A DNA stretch of 64,000 bases from Taeniopygia guttata. Taxonomy: Eukaryota > Chordata > Aves > Passeriformes > Estrildidae. The translations under genes were made by a program, and so were the position numbers. The DNA is taken from NCBI RefSeq assembly GCF_048771995.1, contig NC_133027.1, positions 105,247,501 through 105,311,500 of the forward strand. Reading direction: 5' to 3'. Positions 49,554 through 62,034 of the stretch are shown piece by piece; within the stretch, counting starts at the first letter, position 1, and every line of letters starts with the position of its first letter. The notes under the pieces were generated by a model. It was not told the DNA's origin, searched no databases, and saw nothing but the letters and a program-made list of their open reading frames with translations.

Positions 49554-52500
49554 AAATCCCTGTCAGCACCAGCTCCTCAGAGCAACACATAAAACTTCCT
49601 TAAACAGCCAGTGAAATGGATGTTTGACACACTTTGGAGCAGTTCCTGGGAAGCAGCATGGCTGCAGCAAGACGCCAGACAGCAATTCCTCAAGAGAAGA
49701 AAGGGGTGCCACCAGTAAATAAACACCCCAAAGAATGCCACTGATCAGCAAATATTTTGTGCTATTTCCATAATGAAACTCCATTGCTGTGGAGAACCTT
49801 TCATGCTCAAAGCCTAGGGCTAGAATAGGTAAATTATAAATCAGCTCCTGGAGAAGCACTGCCTTACACACACTGTGTGGGTGTTGTTGACATTGCTCCT
49901 CTTCGGAGACCTCCAGTCCCAGGACAGAGGCATCATCTTCTGTGATGTGGATGAGCCTTTCTGCTTTTATCCAACAGTAAATTGGCTCATTTCAGTAACT
50001 CGGGCAACTGAAAAAAATCTGTGCATCACCATCATGTGTAATGTTGATTGGCTTCACAGCACATTCTAACACCTACTGCTGTCAGCGCTCTATTCCAATG
50101 GTCCATGAGAAGAGATTATGTTTAAATGGCCAGGTAAAGAATTCAGGTGACACTGCAAAGAGATTTCAAAACTCCAACAAACACTATGAGCCAGTGTACT
50201 GCTACCTACAACATAACTACTCCTATTTACTTGATTAGTCCATTTACTTAATGAGTCACATGGAATGTTTAAGAATGTGTTTACAATAAAATGCAAAAAC
50301 CTAACCAAAGCAGCTGCCTGAATTCATCTAACATGAAGGCAGTCTTCAGGTAAATCAAAGAAAATAAAACATAACTCCTATGTACATCTATTTTGCTTTA
50401 CAAAAAAAAAAGAAAAGGTATCCAGAAGGGCAACGCAGACTGAGGAAAGATATTACAGAGCCAATGTAACCTACCATCAGCATCTTATGGTGCAGGGCTT
50501 AAGGCACCCTAACTCAAAAATTCCTAGGTAATTTCAACTCTTGAAGCAAAATACAAAAGACAGGTAATTTCAGAGATATACAGGATCCAATCCAAAAAGA
50601 GCTTTCTACATCAAAACCAGCACTTTGAAATAAACCCGTAAATAAAATGCAAGTCTGAAGCAGGTCAAGATATCACTAAGAAAGCAGGAAGTCACTAACC
50701 CACTCCAGGGGGGTCAAGGATACCTCCAAATGAAGTGCAGTAGCAGTTTCAAAATGTAGAAGCTGTGGGCTGCAATTTTCACACCCAATAGTTGCATTAC
50801 AAGAATGAAAGAAATTACACTTTCTTGCCCCTTCCCTAATGATGAGTGACATCAGTACCAGGACAGAAAGGTGGCTGTAAAGATACACGATGCCCAGCCA
50901 GCATTTTGTACAGGCTTACTGCATACTTGAATTATCAACAATACTGGTCTCCATGCAGCATGGCCCTGCCATATCACTGTTTCAACCCCCTTTCTGACCC
51001 TATTTCCTGTATTAGAACAAACCAGGATCTTCCCAAAAGATCACATTGTCCATTCCCTTGTCCCAAAGCAGAATCAGCTGCTGCTGACAGAAGAACATCC
51101 AAAAATCTTGGTAACAGCATTCAATGATGGAGATGCCACAGCCTGAACAGTTGTTCATCCAACTGCCTGACTGCCTTAAACATGTGACAGCTTTTTTGAA
51201 GTCTTACTGCACTTTAACCACTGCCTCTCACCTGTTGCAGACCTGAAACAAAGCCCAGGTAATTTACAGACTCAACCCTCTACTGCTGGCTTTCAAAGAT
51301 TTCAAGACTGTTACCACACCCTGCCCTTGCATCTCCATTTCCCATTTTCTTTGCTGCACTAAAGCACACAACTCTTCCACTCCTCTCAATTAGTTAAAAA
51401 TCTAAAATCTAAAGTCACATATTTTGTTAAAATCATTTTGACAATCTTACTGTTCTCCTTTGGACTGTTTCCAGGTGGTCTCAGAGGGACAGAAAGAGGC
51501 AGAGGAAAGCCTTGGGAAGGGAAGAAGTGGGCACAGCCTGTGTTTGCATCTCTCTGCATGCTGACCAAAAGGCACAGCATGACAGGAACAGAGAAATTCA
51601 CAGGAGATGAGAAAGGTTCTGCCCCAGAGCAAAGGAGGAAATGGAAGTCTGGGGTATAATCCAATTTCTTGTCGGCTCACATGCACTGGCCATCATAACG
51701 CCATGACTAAGAGTGGTCTGTCGGGTTGCAAATTCATCCTATGTAGTAAAAGAATATAGAAACATTTCTAATAGTTGTCCAAAAGGACTAATAATTGAAG
51801 TTACCTGCCTGGGCAGTGACGTATGGTCCTTTTAATATGTGTGGGGTGCCAGGGGGTCATGGCAAAATGAACTTTCTTTTGTTTGCAGACTGTAGTTTGG
51901 AAGGCACATGAATTCTGGAGAGCTGGTGAGGTGTTTTTTATTAAGAAATAACAAATCAGAAAAAATCCCTTTGAAACTTCAGTTCAGTCTAGACGATAAC
52001 ACAACCTTTGCATAAATCTAAGGGTCCATATTCTATCTAATCTACAGATGAATCAGTGGCTCAGCATGTTGCTGCCATCTACTTATTTTACCTGTGGGTT
52101 TACAGAGAGGTGAAATTGTCACAGCTGCTGGATTGACAGACCCTGGACTCTTAGTCCCAATAAAATACTGGTTTGCACATACAATCCTCACCCAACACAC
52201 ATTTTTTTTCTTTTAGACAATGTCCCTCATGACATTTGAGCATCTACTTTTGCAAAGTTTGTCTGAATTCTTTTCTGCTGGAAGAAAAATCTCTCAACCA
52301 TAGGAAAAACCTGGCAGAAGAAAATTTCTGATCTTCCATGAAAAGATACTTTCTTCTGCCATTTTATTTTTTCCCACCAAGATGTAAATGAGGTTCTTCC
52401 ACCAGAATAATTCTAGCATTTACAAGAACTTACAAAGAAGTAATTGCTGTTTCTTGATATGATCAAGAGTTTGAACACATGCCTGTGGCCCTGCTTTTTT

Positions 52501-55500
52501 CCCCTAATATGAATGTTTTCTGCTGAGATCTTTATTTTAAGCAGTTTTTCAACTGTGTTTTTTGTCCATTTTACACTCCAGCATATGAATACTGAGCAGA
52601 ACACAATAAATATTCACAAAAGGGTAGCAAAGTAATCCAGGATCTGAGTCCCAACTTGTATAGCACTGAATGCACTTGGTAAAGAGGTTGTTATGCTCAG
52701 AGTGCTCCTCAGACACCACTTCTAAGCCTGACAGAGACTGTGAATCAGAGCCCTCAGCTGCAGCAGTTCACAGCCAGGGATATCCATATAAACTGAAATC
52801 AATAATGATTTAAGCCATGGTACCAGGACCTCAGCTCTGGCCATGCCACAGAGTTGGTTGCCAGGACAAAGGAGGGATGAATCACTGGGACAGGAACATC
52901 TGACCCCACCTCTCCATGAATCATCAGACCTCTTGAGCCTGCAACCCTTGGACATCTGCTTCTTCCTGAGCTGCTCCAGTGTAAACATTTTAAAATAAAA
53001 CCCGAAAGAACCTGCACCATACCCAAGTCACAATTCTGCATATTTTTAAAAGCAAAAGCCAAATGAAAACAAAAGAACCCAACCCCTAGATTTCTACATA
53101 TGAAGCCATCTTTCTATTCTTAAGGGATTGCTGTTGTGTGCCCAACATTTTGTGACTGTTCATAGAAAATTAGGATTAGGAAGTGTGATTCAAAGTCCTT
53201 GAAATACATTAAAAATTCATGCCTCCAACCTATTTTCATGTTTAGAAAATTGTTTTAAATATTTTTTTAAAGGCTCACTCCTACTAAAATGCATCATAAT
53301 ACTATAGTTATTCCAAATGCAAAGTTTAGCAACAAACCAAAGATAGTTAGCAGGATGGAAAACTTGGTATCGTCATACTTGTTTCCATTCTTATCCATGT
53401 TAGAAGAATACTTTGCACACACATATGTGTACTGCAGCCTGCTGAACTTGTTGTTGTTAGCAATTACCTTTCTCATTTTGTAGTTGTAAAGGCAGTTGAA
53501 AAGCATGTTATTGTTCTAGAAACATTTTTCTCAGAGTTGCAGACCCTCACCCCAGGGCAAAAATAAAGAAACGTATGATTTGATGAAACCAACCATCTGC
53601 AACAGCCTCTGAGCTAAGAGATCCAGAGCGAGATAAAGTGGAAGCTCCAACTTCTTTCTGTGGTTTTGGAAGATAAAATAATTATCTTAGACAAAACGTC
53701 AAATTAATCTTTTACTCATGTGTTTGTCAAAGCTCTAATTCAGTAGCAACAAAGTCAGATTTAACTTCTCTTTAAAGTTTTATTACATTTACCTGGGTGT
53801 TACTTTCAACACAAATAATTCTGCACAACCCAAAGCACATAGTAACTATTGCAGACGTGATTCTGAGGTCAGATGGAGGCCATTAATCATTTATTCCGTT
53901 GGTCATGTTGGAATTACTGTGAGACAAATGGGTTCATCAGAATTACAGCCCCATAGCTGCAATAAATAAAAGATATATTCAAATCTGTGAGCAATTTTCT
54001 GTTACTTAATCTTTCATTTTCATTTCCCCACAAACTTTACCCAAATAGAAATTAAAGCACTGTGGCTGAAATGGAGAGCTTCATGAGTCCATAAAAGGCA
54101 CAAGACTAATGTTCTCTACGTGATTTCAAATTACACTTTTTTGTGTGTATTACAATACTTTTACAAGAGTTGCTACGTAAAAAGAAAATACTGATGATCA
54201 TTTAACACAGTAAGAATTCACTTAAATGAACTGCCAGAAGAACAGAACTCTTAAAATAATTGATTTTTCCCCACATCAGATGAAAAATGCATAACACTGT
54301 ACAATGAAGTCTGTTTGAGCAAAAGTCATTTTCTGTCCATTAAAAGAAACATAAAATACATTGGGGCACTTAATTAAAAGTCTTAGAACTGATTTGCACA
54401 CCATAAATTCACCAAACACACACAAATTTAAGAAAAATACCTTAATTAATGCTTTTACTAAATCTATGGGTCCTCCCAAATATTTTATAAGTGTAGAAAA
54501 TTTACACTCACTACCGTTCGAAGAATGGCACTGTGGCTAAGAAATAAATTCATAACAGTTGCTGCCTCAGTGTTTCTGTCAGCATGCTGATGCCTTACAT
54601 TTATGGAATGTATGGAGTGATTTGGAAATGACAGCTATCTCATGACAGGCAATACCAGCAGACAGCCTTTGAAAAAAATCTATACTGACCTCACCTCCAT
54701 CCAACACCTATTGACAGTTGTCACTCAAACTGTGATATCACATAAACACTTTCCGATCTGAGGCTTAAGTTTCCATAGTAGGGCAAAATCCTGTTAACTT
54801 CTGACCCACCTCTCAGACACCCTTTCTGTTGTATTCATGTTTGCAAACCGCTGACAGGTTTTCCAAGGCAGAGCATGTGTGGCTTGTGCAACACTGCACT
54901 CCCTGCCCTCTAAGTTTCTTCCCTTAAAATCCAGTCAGAAACTTGTTGCTATGCAAAGGCAAAGAAATCAGCATCTGAAAAAGACACAGAGCAATCCAGA
55001 GAAAGAAACAGAATATTGTTTGAATGTATTCTGTGGAAGACCTGTGGCACTTTTTCTATGTGGTCTCTTCCACCTTCTGTTACAGGTGGATCAGTTTCCC
55101 CTGTTACCTGGTCCTTTTTATTTCAAAACTTCAGGTAGCTCCAAAATGCTGTGATGAAATAATGATGAACCACAAAACCACACTGTAGATATCACCCAGA
55201 TTATAAAGAGAGATGAGGAAACATAAAATCCTCTTCAATTAGAAAACTTAGGACCTCCATAAGAAGGCAGCAGGGAATGAAGTGCTCTCAGTGTTATAAA
55301 AAGAATGATTTATAGCTGCAGCAAAGACATTAATGTCCATCAATCACAGATGTTGATACAATATTGTAATGAGAGGTTTCAGAAACATGGATCAAGGATG
55401 AATGTTTATAACCATATCTATGTGCCCCTATGCAAAACCTTTGGTCATTTATAACAAACTAAGGAATTCTTCAAACTAAGTCAAGCAATTAAAGAAAAGA

Positions 55501-56832
55501 GGATCAGTTTCTCTTCCTCTCCAGCACTTCAGTAACAACTGCTAAAGGTTCAATATTACAGTCAATCTAGTAATAACACAGCAAATTTATACTCAAATAC
55601 TATAATGTCTAATTTCTAGCCTTTCTTGTATACCTTTTCCACCCTAAAAAAGGACATCTTAGTTGAACAAAAAAACATAGATCTCTTGGGCTACATACAA
55701 AACATCTCTAGAGGAGTAATTGCTTTGTCTTTTGCTCTCTGACACAAATTATGCATATATTTCCAAGTTAAATTTTGCCTTCTGAAACTAATATAAAATA
55801 CAGAGGAATGGCCAGGAACTTCAGCCAGGTTTTTGAAGTAAACAGAAACTTAGTTTTGTAACTGAACTTTTGTAATGCTTGTATTTCACAGGAACTGAGA
55901 AATAAGATCTAGTCTTTGTGAAACTGCACTAGATATGGATCTAGAATGAAAGGCTGTCCCAGAAAATTAGAGAGAGTTTGGAGATACGGATTTATTCTTA
56001 AGGATATATTCCTTCCTGGATGTCAGGTGCCATTTGTCACACCCTGGATTTTGCTGTCCATCAGGATATAGGTGAAAAAAAAATTAAACTGCTTCATAGC
56101 TCAAGGAATTTAGTCAAGAGACATTTTTATACAATAGAGAAAGAAGTCACTATCTATTAACAAAGAATAAAAGATCCAGGCAAATCTATATTAGTGTGCA
56201 TATGTACAGTGGCAGGATGCACAACACCACATTTCTTGAAGAAGTACTGTTGCAGAGTGTGCTGCAGCCCCACTAAAAATATCACATTTTTTTGGTCTGC
56301 CTAGTTTGATGCAAGGGTGCAGAAATGCTTTTTGATTGCAATTGGGCTAGGGAGACACATAGCAACTCCTGAATCCCCAGGTACCTTTACTTCATTAATT
56401 TATTTACTCTGCTTTACTTGCAGTTTGAAATTGTATTAAAGATATAAAAAAAATATCTTCCCAGGCTCTGGCCCTGAAATTGATACTCCATGGCCAGGCT
56501 GCTTTGTCCACACCGAGTCCCATGGACTTCTCCATGGCTCCAGGCAGAGTGACATCAGTATGCCTACACGCTGCTGGCTGCAAGAGCAGATCTCACAGTC
56601 ACTGACACTACCAAGAGGTGCCATTAAAGAACATGTACCTTAAAAATAAAATAAGCTTTTCCCCCCTTTTCTCTTTGGATAGATTAGAAAGAGGGAGAAC
56701 AGCTGCACAATAAGACTGTCATAACATCCACCAACCCATTGCTGAGGATCACACCTGACCTTGGGCCACTACCCACTGCTAACCCCAGACAGAAATTTCT
56801 TTCTTCTCCCTCCACCCTGTGGGCCTCCCACA

Positions 56833-56874
56833 GCTGGAAGTGAGAAGCTGATGGCTGGAAGTGAGAAGCTGATG
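56833..56874. repeat. 21-bp perfect tandem duplication
   Basis: A 21-base unit beginning GCTGGAAGTGAGAAGCTGAT occurs twice in tandem (56833-56853 and 56854-56874). The multiple-of-three period keeps the frame 56761-56982 open and gives a repeated GSEKLMA/GSEKLMP peptide, but that frame has no other sign of being coding. Confidence 0.93.
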
Positions 56875-59800
56875 CCAGTGCACTGCTGTTTTATTGACTA
56901 TGTTCACATGAAATGGGGGACCAAGGTCATCCAAACTAAGTTCATCTGGGAGCTTTTACATCCATTGTGTCAGGCTGGTTAGCACTCCTCTGAATCCAGC
57001 TGGTCTGAGATGCAAGTACTTGTGTGACTGGAAACACCAACCCATGGAAGTGCAGTGGCCCTTGAAGTTCAGCAAGAAAGATAAACTTGACATTTATCTA
57101 TTTTCAGGGTACTCTGGAGCTCTATGCTGGTTCATTGGTGCAACCTTTCTGAAATGTTGACACTGAACCATTAAAACAAAGAAAATGTATGGCTGTAATG
57201 ACACATCTGCTCTGCATGATGTCTGTTGGTCCAACAGAAGCACTTGTGGATATTCTGGAATGATGTCACTACCACATGGCATGTCCCCAAAAATGTACAG
57301 GGAAAACAGGGATATAACTGAAGTTCTCTAGTGCTGTTCAGTCTCTGTGACAGAAAATTACATAATTCTCATTCATCTACTATGAACCATGAGCTGGGTG
57401 TGGTAAGGTACTGATAACTTCTAATTCCCTCTTTATGTATACACACATCTATTTTATAGATATTAAATAAAAATACACACACATGTATGTAAATAGAGAT
57501 AAAAACTATATAAAATATGGGACGGTCCCCAGGACTGTCACCACAATGTGAGTGATTGAAGCCAACTGAAAAGAGACCCAGAACTTATCCTATTCCTATT
57601 TTCCCTTCCCACACAGTCTGGTGCTGTTAATTTAATTATCTTAATTTAGTGATGATTACAGATGCAAATCTGACAGTGTGTAAAAACCAAAACTAGGAAG
57701 CAAATAGTAATGGTTGGGTTGGTACCAACATCAAATGGTGCCTTTAGCATCACATCTGGTTTGTGATCTGAGAGGACTACCTCTGCAGGGAGAAGCATTC
57801 ACCATCATCTTTGAAAGCAGGATGAAGATTCTCATTATCAGGGAATTTATCTGCTAGCAGCAAATTATGAGCTGAAGGAACACCTTCCTCAGAACTGCAG
57901 GAGCCAGACACGAAATTAGAAGGATGTGGTGATATTAGGCCAGGTGCAGCATGACTCCACGAACCTCTTACTCAGTTTTATACAGCAGGGACACTTTGTG
58001 GGAATTAAAGGTCTTGGTATGTCTAGTAGAAAAAGAGAGCAAGGGTGGAAATAAATGATGTTTCCTAACACGTCGTTGTTAGTAGACACCAGGGAGACAA
58101 AAGAGTTGCTTAAGCTAGAGGACAGTGTATATATTTTAAGAAATGGGAGATGGGCCAAATAAGTCTGCAAACTGAAGCTAAGTTTCTGAGACTCAGAAAC
58201 CTAGAAATCCTGACATGTCTCCTAGTGAGGGCAAGCAAACCGATTATATTTTTAAACAGAACAATATGAAATAGATACCTATGATAGTACAGACTGTTTC
58301 AGAAGCCAAGAGCTTTCTTCTAGCCCTGTATCCCTACAAAGGGAGAAGGAGGAAGAGTAAAATAGTGCACGGGTACAATTTACCCTGAGAAAACATGATT
58401 CTTGTTAAACAGCTTGACAGGAATATTGTGGTTTGGGAGACAGAAGGGCAGCAAGGGGCAGGGTCCTTGAGGGTCACATTGCTTTGCAGCCCAGGGCATG
58501 TGGTGGCCTCAAGCTTTATGAACACTCACTACCATGGGGTCTATTATCTGCCAGGCACCACTGATGCCTGAATTATTGTATTTCAATAAAAATTGCAGCT
58601 TTGGTACTTAACCCAATAACTCGATTGTTGCATTCCCTTCTCACGCTGAATTGGCATCAGCAAAGAAATGGAAAGCAGGATAGCTGCCCCCAACCTCCCC
58701 CCTCAGCAGACACACATAGATGGCAGCTCTGGGCTCAGGCAGGCCAGGGACAGAGGGAGCTCAGTTGGTGATGAACGCTAAGAATGCATCACCACAAACC
58801 ACAGAAACATCCATACTAGGCACAAAGTATGAAATGCAGCCTGACCGGAGGCAGAGTGGAGACATTGTATCTGGGGGAAAGCAGAGATAAGCTAATGAAC
58901 CCCTAGAAATGTAAAAAAACCACCAAAAACCTAAAATACATTAAAAAAACCACTTTTTTTCTGTAACAGTGTACTGTAAAAAACCCAGAAGAATAAAACC
59001 CCACCAAACCATGCAGCTTACAAATGCCTCTATGGATGTAAACTCATTATTCATTTATATATGAAGTGAAAAGTATTAAGATAAATGATGCTATTTACTG
59101 CCATGATGCACCTAACATCAAAACAGATGTGTATTTTCAATGTTGGGTGCATTAAACACATTATCCAACTTTCAAAATACAATAAGTGATTTATGCCAGA
59201 GGTTTAATATGCCCAAACAGCACCTAAAAATATAATAGAAAAAAAACCCCAAACAACCCAGAGCAGATCAGCACAACTAAGATACAAAGTCAGCCAGAAA
59301 GCTCAGATAAAGCACAAAATTGGAAGGTAAAAATTAAATAAATCCTTGCTTTTTGGGTATCTTAGGCAAAATAATTTCTTTCCTTCTAATTATCCGCAAT
59401 GTTTTCCAAGATTTAATCTGTGGTCCTACTACTTAGCAACACAAACATATTTGCCAACCAAGAAAAAAACATTTACATAATTTGTGTTTTGTCAGAGGAT
59501 CCAGCACAAAAGTATATTTTCTGGTAAAAGCATAAGCCAAAACTTCCGGAGACAAGCATACTGCTTTTCCAACCTTGGATTTTCCAATTAAAACCCCAGC
59601 AAAATATCCATCCTCTCACAACATCTCCCAGAGGGGACACACATTTCTCCCTTAACAGGGGAAGCAAAGAAAAAAAAAAAAGATTTTTAAATAGACTTTC
59701 CAAAATTTGACTACAAGATAAAGAAAAATAAAAATTTCCAGCCGTTCTGCTTACCGTAATAACCTTGTCAAAACACAAGCTCATCACAACTCAGTTAAGC

Positions 59801-60579
59801 AGCCTGGGCACAGGGGGTTGTCCTTGGTGTGGTGGCTCACTCTGGGGGGACTGAAGAACACTTCCAGGAGAGACTTCACCTGCTGGCAGCAGAGGGGTTC
59901 CACCCTGGATGGCTCAGCTTAATCAGAAGGGCTTTCTTTCCTCATTAAACAGCACCTGATCGGGATAAAGAAAAGCAGGCTGAAGCTTATACACATTTAC
60001 CTCCCAATCAGTGTTGAAACACCTGAAATCATTTTAGCCCTGATTTGCAGCCACTCCTCAGCCAGAGCACTTAGCTGGTACCGAGGCTGTGTGTAAAAAA
60101 TAAAAATTGGGCAGAGCAGGCATTTCATGTGTGGGCAGTGAGCACCCTTCGGGCTGAGCTCCCTCATGAGGAGCAGTGGCTCTGCCATGGCTCTGCGCTG
60201 GTTGATGTGGGGATAGTGGCTGCAGGGTGGGAGGTCTTCACGTCTGCTTCCTGAAGACTGGCAAAGGAATTACCTTGGAAAGGGCTTAGCCACGGTTTAC
60301 ATACTTTGTTAAGGGCATTGAGACAAAAAGAAGGGGTTTTAAAACAGACTAGGGAGCTCCAGTATATCATGGCGATTTAGGAAAAAAATTGTGTCATACA
60401 GTAGTAGCACAACCATCTCTGACATGAAAGAGTTGTCCTGAGTTCACAAACTGTTCTCAGAGATATTAAAAATCTGAGTTTGTTTTTAAGATGCAAAGGA
60501 GCAAGGCTGCCAATATTCAGGAAATAGTTCCAAGAACAATTTGCTTCATTAGCCACGGGTCTGAGGCCCCCTCTGAGAA

Positions 60580-60920
60580 CATGTCATCACCTCGGGGGTA
60601 AGGAGAGGCCGATGGGGTGAAAGCCTAGGAATGCTCACCAGCTGGACCACCAAAACGGGCAGCAAGTGGCCGGGAAGCAGCTTGCTGGAGGTGCAGCTGC
60701 TTTGCTCTGCCTAAGTGGAAGGCATGCTGGAAAAGAGCTCCTGCAGGAGGGCAGCGCTGTGGGAGGGAGTTTATAGGGACTGGCCAGGCCTGGGTGGTGA
60801 GGACAGCTTGTCTGACCCTTCCCAGAGCCACCGAGGGGCTGTGCAGTCGCCCAGGAGGCACTGCCCACCTGGCAGATGTAGTCCAAGAAATGCTGCCTGG
60901 TCCTGCTTCCAGTAACAAAA
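60580..60920. other. GC-rich patch
   Basis: A GC-rich segment has several CpGs and mutually overlapping open frames on both strands (60625-60918 minus, 60635-60886 minus, 60715-60915 plus). None resembles a known protein. The low stop density is explained by composition. It may be a regulatory element, and its function cannot be determined from sequence alone. Confidence 0.4.
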
Positions 60921-61815
60921 ATTACTTCAGATGGGGCTTCCTATGAAGGAATGTCCTTCCTGCTAAGAATCCAAGCACCAGCAGCCATTTGGAGGATAGT
61001 GAACACAGTAGGGTGTGAGCTTGCTCCGCTCACACTCTCTCTTTGCCTTGCTGGCTCTTAGAGCGTCACAGTCCCTTTGTGCTTCATTACATTGCTGCAC
61101 TCTCCAGTGCCACAGGCTGTAGAACACGTGAGAGTCTGGAAAACCTGAAGATCCAAGTGACTTCTCTCTGGCCTGGCTCACATACTCACAAGCATTTGCT
61201 TCTTGGAAGCAGAAATTTCTCTTCTCATGGCATGCCTAATGCTGCAGCACACAGGCCTTTGTTGTCTCAAAGAACAAGAAATGGATTCAGTTTTATTTGT
61301 TCTTCAGACAACAAATAAAATCTACATGGAAGCAGCTGTAAGCTGGAGAGATCTGCAGCTCCTGAGACTGCTCTTGGCTGAAAGAAAGCATCTCAGCTGC
61401 TGCTTTCATAAACCTGCTGACCAGTTTAGGACCCAGAATAGAGCTGGACTGGTGAAAGACTGATCAGTAGTTTGGGCACAGTTTTTTTACAATTTAGAAA
61501 AAAACATTTCTGATCACTTCTTCAAGACTGTGTTTATGCATGCTCCCAGCTGCCCCTTGCAGCTCATTTCTCACACAGAAGCATGAGGGGAAAAAACAAA
61601 CCAAAATTATTCTAGCTACTGTCCCTTCCCATTTTTGAAGGTAGTTTTATGAGTGTCCTTTCTAATGTAAACACCTGGAGGGCAATCAGATGGGGGAGCG
61701 TTGACCAAGCAAAATATTTGGTGGTTACACGGCACCAAGGAAGTCTGAGGTAAACATACAAGAGACAAGACTAGCTAAAGACTAACTGGTGTTATTTGTG
61801 GATAGAGTCAGTTGG

Positions 61816-62034
61816 ACAGAATTATAGAATCATTTAGGTTGGAAAAGACTTGAAAAAGCATTGTGCCCAACCATTAACCCAGCACTGCCAAGTCCAGCAC
61901 TAAACCATGTCCCAAAGTCCCACATCTCCATGTCTTTTAAATACCTCCAGGGCTGGTGATTCAACCACATCCCTGGGCAGCCTCTTCCAGTGCTTGACAA
62001 CCCTTTCAGCTGAGAAGCTTTTTCAGTAGGCATA
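61816..62034 (-). mobile_element. CR1 LINE 3'-end fragment
   Basis: The plus strand starts with ATTATAGAATCATTTAGGTT, the hallmark reverse-complemented CR1 3' terminus. It continues with TGGAAAAGACTTG, CCTCCAGGGCTGGTGATTCA and CCCTGGGCAGCCTCTTCCAG, ending near AGAAGCTTTTTCAG. It is truncated at about 0.2 kb. It retains no ORF2 catalytic region. Confidence 0.93.

Larger units (their letters stand above)
44031..61815. other. Long non-coding AT-rich stretch
   Basis: No coding exon or RNA gene is recognised across about 17.8 kb. Contents include an A21 run (44589-44609), a GC-rich patch (46893-47280), a T16 run (49538-49553), a 21-bp tandem duplication (56833-56874), a short CA/TA-rich interval (about 57440-57490) and a GC-rich patch (60580-60920). 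Numerous short open frames are AT-driven noise. Confidence 0.55.
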
